Part shown: positions 9,050-17,600 of the stretch, piece after piece
Layout of the letters: each line of letters starts with the position of its first letter
Position numbering within the stretch: position 1 is the stretch's first letter
Origin: Paracoccus jeotgali
Lineage (GTDB): Bacteria; Pseudomonadota; Alphaproteobacteria; Rhodobacterales; Rhodobacteraceae
Assembly: GCF_002865605.1 (NCBI RefSeq)
Contig: NZ_CP025583.1
Coordinates: forward strand, 1,034,501-1,098,500
Length of the DNA: 64,000 bases
Reading direction: 5' to 3'
Notes under the pieces: model-generated
What the model was told of the DNA's origin: nothing
The model's database searches: none
The model's input: only the letters and a program-made list of their open reading frames with translations
Translations under genes and position numbers: made by a program

Positions 9050-9391
9050 ATGACGGACCCCCACAACATCACCTTCCCTCGCCCCCGGGACGACGAGCCC
9101 TTTGCCTGGGGACTATCCGGCCCCGAGCCGCGCGAGATCTGGGAGCGATTTTCGCCTGCCTATGAGGCGCAGTTGGAGAGGCTGGTCACGACGCTGCGCG
9201 GGATGGGATTTTCGCCCACCATCGGCGGCGCCGGGTCAGAGGATGGGGAGTATGTCCGGGCGGAATACGACCAGAACAGCCGGGTGGTGTTTTTCTATCA
9301 CCTCGAGGATCCCGCCGATGCGCGGTTCATTGCCTCGCTGGATGATGAGGCGCTGCGGGCTTGGATCGTGGAAAGCTGGATCGGCGGTTAG
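9050..9391 (+). CDS. Hypothetical protein
   Basis: A 113-residue acidic protein with no signal peptide or membrane segment, of unrecognised family. Codon use matches the surrounding GC-rich genes and the sequence is balanced and protein-like (for example AWGLSGPEPREIWERF and LRAWIVESWIGG), so it is probably real. It stands between two minus-strand operons, divergent from the ligase operon and convergent with the SDR gene, and I see no functional partner. Confidence 0.6.
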   Translation: MTDPHNITFPRPRDDEPFAWGLSGPEPREIWERFSPAYEAQLERLVTTLRGMGFSPTIGGAGSEDGEYVRAEYDQNSRVVFFYHLEDPADARFIASLDDEALRAWIVESWIGG

Positions 9392-9403
9392 GCAGCCTCC
9401 GCC

Positions 9404-10207
9404 TTATTCCTTGCGCCCCGTGAACCCGCTCATGCTGTCATAGATCCCGAACCACCGCCCCACCACCACGTCAAAGGCGCGCCTGGGCAAGAGGCCGCGC
9501 ACCAGCGGCAGGATGTTGACGATGCCGGGCATGCGCAGGAAGACGCGGTCGCGCTCGATGGCGCGGATGATGCGGGCGACTGCGGGTTCCGGCTTCAGGA
9601 TCGGGATGATGGGCGATCTGACGCCGTCGAACATGCCGGTGTCGATGTAATAGGGGATGACGGTGGTGACGCGCACGCCGGTTGCCGCGGCCTCCATCTC
9701 CAGACGCAGCGAATCCGACCAGCCGATCACGGCCCATTTGCTGGCGCAATAGACCGACATGCCGGGATTCGACACCATCCCGGCGGCCGAGGCGATGTTG
9801 ACGACATGGCCCTCGCCGCGCGCGATCATGCCGGGCAGCAGGGCGCGGGTCAGCTGCATCAGGGCGGTGGCGTTGACGGCCATGGTGCGCTCGATGTCAG
9901 CGGCGCTGTGCTGGGCGAAGGGGCGGCCGACGACGATGCCCGCATTGTTGATCAGCAGATCGACGGGCCGCCCGGTCTGATCGATCCGCGCCGTCAGGTC
10001 CAGCAGGGCAGGGGTGTCGGTCACGTCGATGCGGTGAAACTCTGCCTTCGGACCCAGGCGTGGGGCAGCGGCCGCGATATTGGCCTCGCTCAGGTCGCAG
10101 ACGATCAGGCGGGCAAGGCCCTTTTGCAGCAGGCTTTCGCCCATCAGCAGCCCGATGCCAGAGGCCCCTCCGGTGATCAGGGCCGTGCGGCTGGCGATTT
10201 CGGTCAT
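9404..10207 (-). CDS. SDR family NAD(P)-dependent oxidoreductase
   Basis: A 267-residue short-chain dehydrogenase. The cofactor motif TGGASGIG is at residues 12-19, NNAG near residue 90, and the catalytic Ser-Tyr-Lys set is in IASAAGMVS and YCASK (about 140-160). The hydrophobic C-terminal part (IVNILPLVRGLLP) is like members that act on retinoid, steroid or other lipophilic alcohols. It follows the aldehyde dehydrogenase gene by about 14 bases, so the pair may oxidise an alcohol to an acid through an aldehyde. Substrate unknown. Confidence 0.85.
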   Translation of the reverse strand: MTEIASRTALITGGASGIGLLMGESLLQKGLARLIVCDLSEANIAAAAPRLGPKAEFHRIDVTDTPALLDLTARIDQTGRPVDLLINNAGIVVGRPFAQHSAADIERTMAVNATALMQLTRALLPGMIARGEGHVVNIASAAGMVSNPGMSVYCASKWAVIGWSDSLRLEMEAAATGVRVTTVIPYYIDTGMFDGVRSPIIPILKPEPAVARIIRAIERDRVFLRMPGIVNILPLVRGLLPRRAFDVVVGRWFGIYDSMSGFTGRKE

Positions 10208-10221
10208 GTCGGCTCCCTTGT

Positions 10222-11613
10222 TCAGCGGCCCAGAATGCGGATGGTCAGATCGGCGAGCTTGCCGAAGGGCGGGCCGAGCGCCTCGAAGGCGTTGAAGAGG
10301 CCGGGCTTGTAGACGGCGCGGGCATGGCTCATGCGGCGGAACCCGGCGCGGCCGTGATAGGCGCCGATGCCGCTGTCGCCGACCCCGCCAAAGGGCAGGT
10401 CGTCCTGCGCGACATGCAGCAGGGTGCCGTTCAGCGTCACCCCGCCCGAGATCGCGCCATCCAGAATCGTCGCGCGCGCCTGCCGGTCATTGGTGAAGGC
10501 ATAAAGCGCCAGCGGCCGCGAGCGACTGTTGATGAAAGCGAGCGCCTCATCCAGCGATCTGTAGGACACAAGCGGCAGGATGGGGCCGAAGATTTCCTCG
10601 CTCAGCAGCAGGCTGTCCTCGGGCGCGCCGATGACCAGCGTGGGCGGCAGCCTGTCACCATAATCGCCTGCGGGGCGCAGGAGGGTCGCGCCGGCCGCCT
10701 GCGCCTCGTCCAGCGCCGCGACGAGTCGCGAACGGTGGCGGGCGGTGACGATGTTGGCGTAATCCTTGCGCGCGCCGGCGGGATAGGCGGCCTCGATCCG
10801 GGCGATCAATGCGTGGGCCAGCGCCTCGGCCTGACCCTCGGGCACCAGCACGTAATCGGGCGCGATGCAGGTCTGGCCGGCATTGGTGAATTTTCCCAGC
10901 ACGATGGACCGCGCGGCCTTGTCCAGCGGGTAATCGGGCGCCACCACGGCAGGCGATTTGCCACCCAGTTCCAGCGTCACCGGCGTCAGGTTCGCCGCCG
11001 CGGCCTGCATCACCTTGCGGCCGACCTCGGTCGAGCCGGTGAAGATCAGATGGTCGAAGGGCAGGGCTGAGAAGGCCTGCGCGACCTCGACGCCGCCGGT
11101 CTCGACGGTGACCAGATCGGCGGCGAAATACCTAGCGATCAGCCGCTGCAGCAGATCCGAGAAGCCCGGCGTCAGTTCCGACGGCTTGATCATCGCGCGG
11201 TTGCCGGCGGCGAGGACATCGACCAGCGGGCCGAGGGCGAGGAACAGCGGATAGTTCCAGGGCGAGATGATCCCGACCACCCCCAACGGCTCGTGCCGCA
11301 CCCAGGCCGCGCCGGGTTGAAAGGGCCAGGCAACATGGCGGCGCTGATCGCGCATCCAGCGTTTCAGATGGCGCGCGCTGTGCCTAAGGGCGTTCAGCAG
11401 CGGCACGATCTCGAGCAGTTCGGTCTCGTGCCGGGGGCGGCCGCCGAAATCCGCGTCTATGGTGCGTGCGATGTCGTCGCGGTTCTCGACCACCATGCGG
11501 CGCAGCGTGGCCAGCCGGTCCTTGCGCGTCGCCAGATCGGGCAGGCGGTCCCGCCGCGAGGCATCGTGTATAACGTGGAAAGCCGGAAATTCGGGATGAT
11601 CTGCGTCTGGCAT
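10222..11613 (-). CDS. Aldehyde dehydrogenase (coniferyl-aldehyde type)
   Basis: A 463-residue NAD(P)-dependent aldehyde dehydrogenase. The catalytic Glu is in LELGGKSP (about residue 215) and the catalytic Cys in NAGQTCIAPDY (about residue 250). The short length and the NAGQTCIAPDYVLV form are typical of the class that includes coniferyl aldehyde dehydrogenase and eukaryotic ALDH3 fatty aldehyde dehydrogenases. First gene of a two-gene operon with the SDR. The true substrate, aromatic or fatty aldehyde, is not decided by sequence. Confidence 0.87.
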   Translation of the reverse strand: MPDADHPEFPAFHVIHDASRRDRLPDLATRKDRLATLRRMVVENRDDIARTIDADFGGRPRHETELLEIVPLLNALRHSARHLKRWMRDQRRHVAWPFQPGAAWVRHEPLGVVGIISPWNYPLFLALGPLVDVLAAGNRAMIKPSELTPGFSDLLQRLIARYFAADLVTVETGGVEVAQAFSALPFDHLIFTGSTEVGRKVMQAAAANLTPVTLELGGKSPAVVAPDYPLDKAARSIVLGKFTNAGQTCIAPDYVLVPEGQAEALAHALIARIEAAYPAGARKDYANIVTARHRSRLVAALDEAQAAGATLLRPAGDYGDRLPPTLVIGAPEDSLLLSEEIFGPILPLVSYRSLDEALAFINSRSRPLALYAFTNDRQARATILDGAISGGVTLNGTLLHVAQDDLPFGGVGDSGIGAYHGRAGFRRMSHARAVYKPGLFNAFEALGPPFGKLADLTIRILGR

Positions 11614-12067
11614 GAACAGGCTTTCTTTTCCGATCCGCCGTGACCGACCGGGCAGGCGAAGCCAAGACCGCTTGGGCAGGGTAGCGCTGGATCACATCAT
11701 GCAGATTCGCGGGGGCCGGCCAAGCTGTTGTTGCGGCGCCGTAGCGTCAACCGGAGACCGGGCGGTTTCGTCGGCTTATTGACCGCGATCAGGTCTCGCT
11801 CGCACCGTCCGTTCACCCGAAAACGGACTGAACCGGACAGAGCAGAACAGAGGGACAACCTGACGAAGAATCACCCCAAGATCATCTTATCCTCCGCCTG
11901 TATATAGATAAAATAAATAAAATCATAATTATACGCCGGAAACATAAGAAACACTCAGAAGTCGTATTTGCGCCTTGAGTTCTCACCATGGTTGTTCCAT
12001 CAATCTATGGTGTAGCGAGTTGCAGCTTTAGCGTGTGTCCCCCATCACAAGCGCGAGGCGAAGCGAC
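11614..12067. other. Intergenic region with AT-rich patch
   Basis: About 450 bases between the aldehyde dehydrogenase gene and the RTX gene with no convincing gene. A sharply AT-rich patch at about 11890-11950 stands out against the GC-rich surroundings and lies upstream of the RTX start. It may hold the RTX promoter or a binding site for a nucleoid or Ros/MucR-type regulator; I see no exact consensus. Confidence 0.4.
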
Positions 12068-13995
12068 ATGCAGACCGCAGGCCATCTTTCTCCCCGTTCC
12101 GCCCATGAGGGGTCCGAGCTTCCGGATCATCTCCTTCACGACGCCGGCACCGCGGGCGGCACCATCCACGCGCCCAGCCATTCCAGCGATGGCGGCATGG
12201 TGGTCGGCACCCATGGCGATGATATCATCTATTCCGCGCCGATCGGCGCCGCGCAGGCCCATATTTTTGCGCTCGACGGCGACGATGTCATCCACATCAA
12301 CAGCGGCGACAAGATCGCGCCGCATGGCTCGCACGTCTTTGGCGGCGAGGGCAGCGACACCTTCAACTTCATCACCGAAGGCTCGACGAAGAAGATCGTC
12401 GGCCGGCTCGATGATTTCGACGCCTCGCGCGACAAGATTGCGGTGGACGGCAAAGAGATCGACTTCGCCAACCTGCCCTCGCATGTCCGCATTGTCGAAC
12501 ATAACGAGCAGCCTTGGATCTTGATCAACGGGAACATCCTCTATGCGTTGGAAGGCGCGCGCGAGGTGCCGCCCGAAGAGGCGATCCGGGGCAATCAGGA
12601 ACCGCATTTCATCGAATGGCCGAAGGACTGGGCGCACGGCGTCCCGGCCAGCGCCGACATCGCATACGAGGATTATGTCGACACCTTCCCCGCCTTCGAT
12701 CTGGACCGCGACGAGAGCGAGTTTCACCACCAGCGCGGCGGCCGCGACGCCGAGGAAATCCACGCCGACAATGACGACGGCGTGCATATCGACGGCGGAA
12801 TGGGTGCCGACACCATCTATGGCGGCGATGGCGGCGACTGGATCGATGGCGGCAAATCGACCGACGTGATCCATGGCGGCAAGGGCGATGACAGCATCGC
12901 CGGCGGGCTCGACGACGACTGGATCGACGGCGGCGAGGGCGATGACATCATCTATGGCGGCAGCGGCAACGACACGATCTATGGCGGCGCCGGCAATGAC
13001 ACGCTTTACGGCAACGGCGGCGATGACCGGATCGAGGGCGGCTTCGGCGACGATTTGATCTCGGGCGGGCGCGGCAATGACACGCTGCTCGGCGGCGCCG
13101 GCAACGACACCATCAAGGGCGGGCCGGGCAATGACATCCTGAACGGCGGCGCCGGAATGACCTGCTGGAAGGCGGGGAGGGCGCGGACCGGCTGCTTGGC
13201 GGGGAGGGCCACGACAAGCTCGACGGCGGCGCGGGCAACGACGTTCTGATCGGCGGCAAGGGCAGTGACACGCTGATCGGCGGCGACGGCGATGACCGGC
13301 TGCAGGCGGGCGACGAATACGGCCGCGCCGACGAGGGCGACGTCGACATCCTGATCGGCGGCAATGGCAACGACACGCTGATCGGCGCCGATGGCGGCGA
13401 GGTGATCATGACCGGCGGCGCCGGCAGCGACACCTTTGTCATCGTCAGCAATTCGGTGACCACCATCACCGATTTCCAGGTCGGCGTGGATTTCTACGAG
13501 TTCAACATGACCACCGGTGCGCGCGCCTTCTCGGCCGGGTCCGAATACGCCTGCGAGCCCGAACCCGCCTCCGACGGCAGCGACCGCATGGACATGAAGG
13601 TCACCTACAGCGACGGCACCACGACGCTGTTCAAGGGTCTCGGCCACATGAGCGTCGAGGACTTCACCCGCGACGTCATGGACGGCGAGGCTCCCGCCGA
13701 CCCCGACCGCGTCCCGCCCGAGGACGACCCCGCCTCCACCCCCGACAGCGGCGGCTCGTGCTTCGTCGCCACCGCCACTTACGGCGACCCGATGCACCCC
13801 GACGTCTGCTACCTGCGCGCCTTTCGCGACAACACGCTGCGCAACTACAGGTCAGGGCGCGCCTTCATCGCCTTCTACTGGTGGATCGGCCCCAAACTCG
13901 CCCGCTGGTTCACGCCGCGCAACCCGGCAGGCCGCGTCTCGCGTTTCCTGCTGTCCCGGATGGTGAGGCGGCTGCAGAGGCGGTGGGTTTATTGA
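12068..13995 (+). pseudogene. RTX calcium-binding repeat protein with CFI-box-like C-terminus, frameshifted
   Basis: A large exported-type protein (about 640 residues if repaired) beginning [10 protein letters not shown] at 12068. A roughly 240-residue N-terminal domain precedes about 15 glycine-rich nonapeptide repeats of the GGxGNDxL type (12790-13430) that bind calcium in type I secretion substrates. At about 13155 one A is missing (GGAATGAC where the repeat calls for GGAAATGAC), moving the frame; the next frame continues the repeats perfectly to the stop at 13995. The last 80 residues start with [12 protein letters not shown], matching the CFI-box C-terminal motif, and include a hydrophobic AFYWWIG segment and a very basic tail. 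The break is either a real mutation or a homopolymer sequencing error. No type I exporter genes are adjacent. Confidence 0.75.
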
Positions 13996-14809
13996 GGGCA
14001 TTTTCGGCTATGCAGCCGCTGCCGCTCACGGGATTGGGTTGTTCTAAAAGGCTGACTCGTGGTCGGCTAGGCCACAGCCGTAGGGACATTGTGCGGACCC
14101 TCTTACGCTGGCTAAGGTTAAGGTGCTCTTTCACCTCCGTCACCGAATGGCCTGTGACTTCTGGATCCAATAGTTAGCGGAAGTCGATCATCCTGCGCGT
14201 GGCCGCTTTTGTCTGGGGCAGCCCCGATCTCGTGCAGACGTGTTGCGCGACCAGCAACGGGCTCTAAGGGCTTGCGAGTGCTGTCAATGTGACACTCCTG
14301 CCGCTGGACGAACTAGGGGAGGCGCGAAGCCAGGATACCGCTGGCAAACCGCAAGGGAGCAGCGCGTCCGGCACGGACGTGGCGGTTGATGGTGCAGTCC
14401 ACAGGCGCACTCAGTCGCTCTGTTAATGGCCTAGAGCGATCGCCGGATCGCGGCCGGACAGCAGCTTCGTTTCGTCGAACTGCAGGCGGATGGGCGACCC
14501 CGGCGCTTTCGACGACCTTCATGGCTTCAAAGATGACGCCGCTCTTTCACGAATGGTCGCAGAAGCCACGCCCTGTACTTAGGCGTTGCCGGGCTCGCTT
14601 TCGCCAAAGCACTGCTGGAGCATCGGTAGGATGGACTTGATGAGGTGCGACGCACCATTGCCACCTTCGTCAATGAGGTAAGCCTCTGCAGGAGTTCCGA
14701 GGCGAAGGGCAGACGCAGCGTGTGGCGCATCGCTTCGGCCTTGTGCGCCGGCGGGAGAACCGGCCCCAGCCTGGTATGGTGGGCTAGTTTCAGGGAATGG
14801 CGGAAGCGG
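13996..14809. other. Region of decayed sequence, no intact gene
   Basis: About 800 bases between the RTX gene and the transposase remnant. Short frames on both strands carry no motif I recognise and codon use looks random. It probably includes the decayed 5' part of the IS256-type element and other insertion debris, but I could not define inverted repeats or target duplications. Confidence 0.4.
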
Positions 14810-15354
14810 CTGTCAACAGGGCGTTGGGCCTATGGCTTCCGGCGCGTGGCGGCGAGGGCCGCTCAAGGCGGGAGCAGCACTGCTGGGTACATAAGACCGC
14901 CAACTTCCTCAACGCTCTGCCCAAGTCGATGCACGGCGAGGCGAAGAAGGACCTGCACGCGATCTACCAGGCCGAGGGCCGCGCCGATGCCGAGGCGGCC
15001 TGTCACCGCTTCGCCGCCAAGTACGGCCCGAAGTACGACAAGGCGGTGACCTGCCTCACCAAGGCTCGGACGGCGTCGCTCGCCTTCTACGATTTCCCGG
15101 CCGAACACTGGAAGCACGTGCGCAGCTCGAGCCCGGTCGAGAGCACCTTTGCCACCGGGCGGCTGCGAACCGAAAAGACCAAGGGCTGCCTCTCCCGCGA
15201 GACCACGTTCGCCATGGTCTTCAAGCTCGGCAAGTCGGCTGAACGACATTGGCGCCGCCTCGACGGCGACAACCGCCTCGGTCAGCTCGTCGAGGGCGTC
15301 AGGTTCCGCGATGGCGAGTTCGTTCAAGACGCCGAGGCTCAAGCCGCTGCCTGA
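14810..15354 (+). pseudogene. IS256 (mutator) family transposase, 5'-truncated remnant
   Basis: Roughly the last 180 residues of a mutator-type transposase. HCWVHKTANFLNALPKS, then AFYDFPAEHWKHVR and SPVESTFATGRLRTEKTKG, are hallmark segments of the family. Upstream the similarity breaks off: the stretch before HCWVHKT is only weakly alignable and the first half with two of the three catalytic acidic residues is missing. It lies just outside the left end of the tRNA-Ser island and is not expected to be active. Confidence 0.8.
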
Positions 15355-15621
15355 GCCGTACACCAGGATTGACCATAGCCCTGAGGCTCGCTCAAAGGCG
15401 GTAGCAAGTTGGATTTCTGTTCTATCTCGCTGAACGCCACCCACGTCCAACTGCTTAGCAGACGCTCTCAAAAAGTTCTGCACGTTCAGTTACTTGCAAG
15501 AAATCCGCCTTAACGGCGCAGTCATCAGGTCCAGAGAATACCGGCCCGGAGAGACCGCTTTCAGGCCTGGTTGCATCGTAGGCCAGTGCTCAGCCCCTCC
15601 CGCATACCCTCGGAAACAACG

Positions 15622-15644
15622 GAAAAATCCGGCCACAGCCGGAT
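15622..15644 (-). terminator. Rho-independent terminator, original tRNA-Ser terminator
   Basis: Perfect 7-bp stem ATCCGGC/GCCGGAT (15627-15633 with 15638-15644), four-base loop, followed on the minus strand by a run of five T. It lies about 25 bases past the left attachment repeat in the direction of tRNA-Ser transcription, so before island insertion it would have ended the tRNA-Ser transcript. Confidence 0.65.
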
Positions 15645-15669
15645 CTGGAGAACGCTTTCGCGAGGTCAA

Positions 15670-15686
15670 GTGGCGGAGACGAAGGG
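15670..15686. repeat. attL, 17-bp direct repeat of the tRNA-Ser 3' end
   Basis: GTGGCGGAGACGAAGGG, identical to 30303-30319 inside the tRNA-Ser gene; the match ends on both sides (A versus G before, G versus A after). It defines the far end of the island. Confidence 0.85.
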
Positions 15687-15784
15687 GGCCGAAAATATTC
15701 TCTAACATATTGTTTTATATAAAGTTTTGTGTCTAAAAATTCTGGAAGACCACCTTTTATACCACATGCAAAGATAGCAAGGCT

Positions 15785-15991
15785 TCAACAATTGGAGTTG
15801 TGTCGACGTGCCTCCCCTTCGGTCACCAAGCGATCTTGCAGTGCGCGCAAGATGATATGCTCGATCTCCCAAACTCGGAGACCATGCTCATACGCAAGCT
15901 CCTCGACAAGATTGGCAATTTCAGGATTTTTAGGACCATACATCGGCCAATCATGCAGCTCGTGGCTGTCAGGGTGAGCGCGGATCGTCAT
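15785..15991 (-). CDS. Small hypothetical protein, VapB-antitoxin-like
   Basis: A 68-residue protein starting at the ATG at 15991, chosen because an excellent AGGAGGAC site lies a few bases upstream; the longer open frame to 16090 has no such support. The C-terminal half (NPEIANLVEELAYEHGLRVWEIEHII) resembles the ribbon-helix-helix end of VapB-type antitoxins, which have NP-I-LA-ELA patterns. No toxin gene is adjacent on the same strand. It is the first gene inside the left end of the island. Function uncertain. Confidence 0.55.
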   Translation of the reverse strand: MTIRAHPDSHELHDWPMYGPKNPEIANLVEELAYEHGLRVWEIEHIILRALQDRLVTEGEARRHNSNC

Positions 15992-16194
15992 CAGCTGTCC
16001 TCCTATTGGCACCAAAGCTAGATGTAGCTGGCTACGGCGGCAACGGACTTTGATCGCGATCACGTGCGCTAAGATTCTGAATTCTATCACCCTTTCGTAA
16101 ATCTATGGCTTCATTGGATTTTATTGTGTTCGAGCTACACTCGATGATAAGGTCAGAAGTGCGAACCAACCAAGTAGGCGCGGCGAGTGAGACT

Positions 16195-16941
16195 ATGAGC
16201 AAAAGCTACACGCTGTACATCAATGCCTATACGCCCGAGACCATCCCGATGGCTCGGCTAGCTCAGTACATGCAAAACTTGGCCGCTGTGCTGGGTCATA
16301 CAACAGCGGTTCACTTCGAGACACTGAAGCCTGGCAGCACACAGCTGGTCACGAGAGTCGACTATGAAGAGGTGCCCAAGGTAGAGGCCCACCTTGCCCA
16401 GGTTAAGCGTGGCGAGGGTAGCACCGAGGCGACACGAGCAAAGGCGGAAATCGACCGTTTGCTTTCGGAAGATAACGCCACGGGCTTTGTTTACGAAGAT
16501 GATGATCAGGGGGCTGAAATAATTGTCTTCCCTGGCGCGAGCCGTCCTAAGCCCGCGACCTATGGCCCATTCAATCAAGAAGGTTCGCTTGACGGTATCC
16601 TAATTAGCGTTAGCGGCGCCGATCAGACAGTGCACCTACAACTGCAAAGTGGTGAGATAAGGTACACCGGAATTGACACCAATCGCGATACTGCTCGCCG
16701 TCTTGCCAAATATATGTATGAGCCCGTGCGTATTTTTGGCACAGGACGGTGGCTGCGTGATCAATATGGAAATTGGCTCCTCAAAAAATTTCGAGTCGAC
16801 AGCTTTAGCGTTCTCGCTCAAGAAGACCTAAAAGACGCAATCAGTCATTTGCGTGAAGTTACCGGTAGCGAATGGAAAAGTATGGACGATCCTATTGGGG
16901 TGCTCAAGGCTCTTAGAGAGAAAGGCAATGGACTGCACTGA
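16195..16941 (+). CDS. Hypothetical protein paired with PIN nuclease
   Basis: A 248-residue soluble protein from the ATG at 16195 (MSKSYTLYINAYTPETIPM); the frame is open to an ATG at 16105 but that extension is not protein-like. No known motif is recognised. The second half has beta-rich character (QTVHLQLQSGEIRYTG, PVRIFGTGRWLRD). It overlaps the following PIN-domain gene by one base (TGATG), so the two are co-translated. Codon use is less GC-biased than in chromosomal genes. Possible roles are an antitoxin, an inhibitor or a sensor for the nuclease. Confidence 0.7.
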   Translation: MSKSYTLYINAYTPETIPMARLAQYMQNLAAVLGHTTAVHFETLKPGSTQLVTRVDYEEVPKVEAHLAQVKRGEGSTEATRAKAEIDRLLSEDNATGFVYEDDDQGAEIIVFPGASRPKPATYGPFNQEGSLDGILISVSGADQTVHLQLQSGEIRYTGIDTNRDTARRLAKYMYEPVRIFGTGRWLRDQYGNWLLKKFRVDSFSVLAQEDLKDAISHLREVTGSEWKSMDDPIGVLKALREKGNGLH

Positions 16942-17480
16942 TGGTTGTTTTCGACAGTTCTATCCTGCTCTTAGTTCTCGACCCCAACGCTAAGGCTCCG
17001 ATTGATAATAATACTGGTGCGCCCGTAGATCACGCCGGAGAGAGAATTGAGTATCTAATCTCGAATCTTTCCGCGGATAAGGAGAAAATAATAATCCCAA
17101 CTCCTGTGCTGAGCGAGGTTTTGGTTCACTCTGGCGCTGCGCTGCAACCCTACCTTGAGGCCCTTAATGAACAAGCTGCGTTCAGGATAGCACCATTCGA
17201 TCAGAAGGCGGCGATTGAGGCCGCTCTTGCCATGAGTGATGCGATCAAACGCGGTGGACACAGGGTGGACGCTGCAAACCCAGATGCAACAAAAACGAAA
17301 ATTAAGTTTGATCGCCAGATAGTTGCTATCGCGAAATCAGAAGGCGCTCGTGCGGTCTACTCAGATGACGCAGATGTACATAACTACGCTAGGTATGCTG
17401 GTTTAGATTCCTTCAGAACAGAAGATCTCGATCTTCCGCCAGAAGACCCTCAACAATCCTTAAATTTTGACCCGAATTGA
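16941..17480 (+). CDS. PIN domain-containing nuclease-like protein
   Basis: A 179-residue PIN-domain protein. The first acidic residue is in MVVFDSSILLLVLD, a second in PTPVLSEVL (Glu near residue 57), a third in KFDRQIVAIAK (Asp near residue 128), and the last cluster in VYSDDADVHNYA, so the four-acid active site appears intact. PIN proteins are metal-dependent RNases, often VapC-type toxins. It is larger than a typical VapC and follows a 248-residue partner rather than a small antitoxin, so it may be an unusual toxin or defence nuclease. Confidence 0.8.
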   Translation: MVVFDSSILLLVLDPNAKAPIDNNTGAPVDHAGERIEYLISNLSADKEKIIIPTPVLSEVLVHSGAALQPYLEALNEQAAFRIAPFDQKAAIEAALAMSDAIKRGGHRVDAANPDATKTKIKFDRQIVAIAKSEGARAVYSDDADVHNYARYAGLDSFRTEDLDLPPEDPQQSLNFDPN

Positions 17481-17600
17481 TAGCACGTTTGCACTATCCT
17501 CGGGTAGAAAAAAACGAAAAAGATCGAGGCACAAAAAAAGACAGCGTTGGTCTTTTTCAGGACGACCAAACAAGTGCCTAGTTGTATTATATAGGTGCTT

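Noticed and set aside
15494..15736. 80-residue plus-strand frame spanning attL
   Set aside because: It crosses the island junction and the tRNA terminator, so it cannot be an ancestral gene; no motif.
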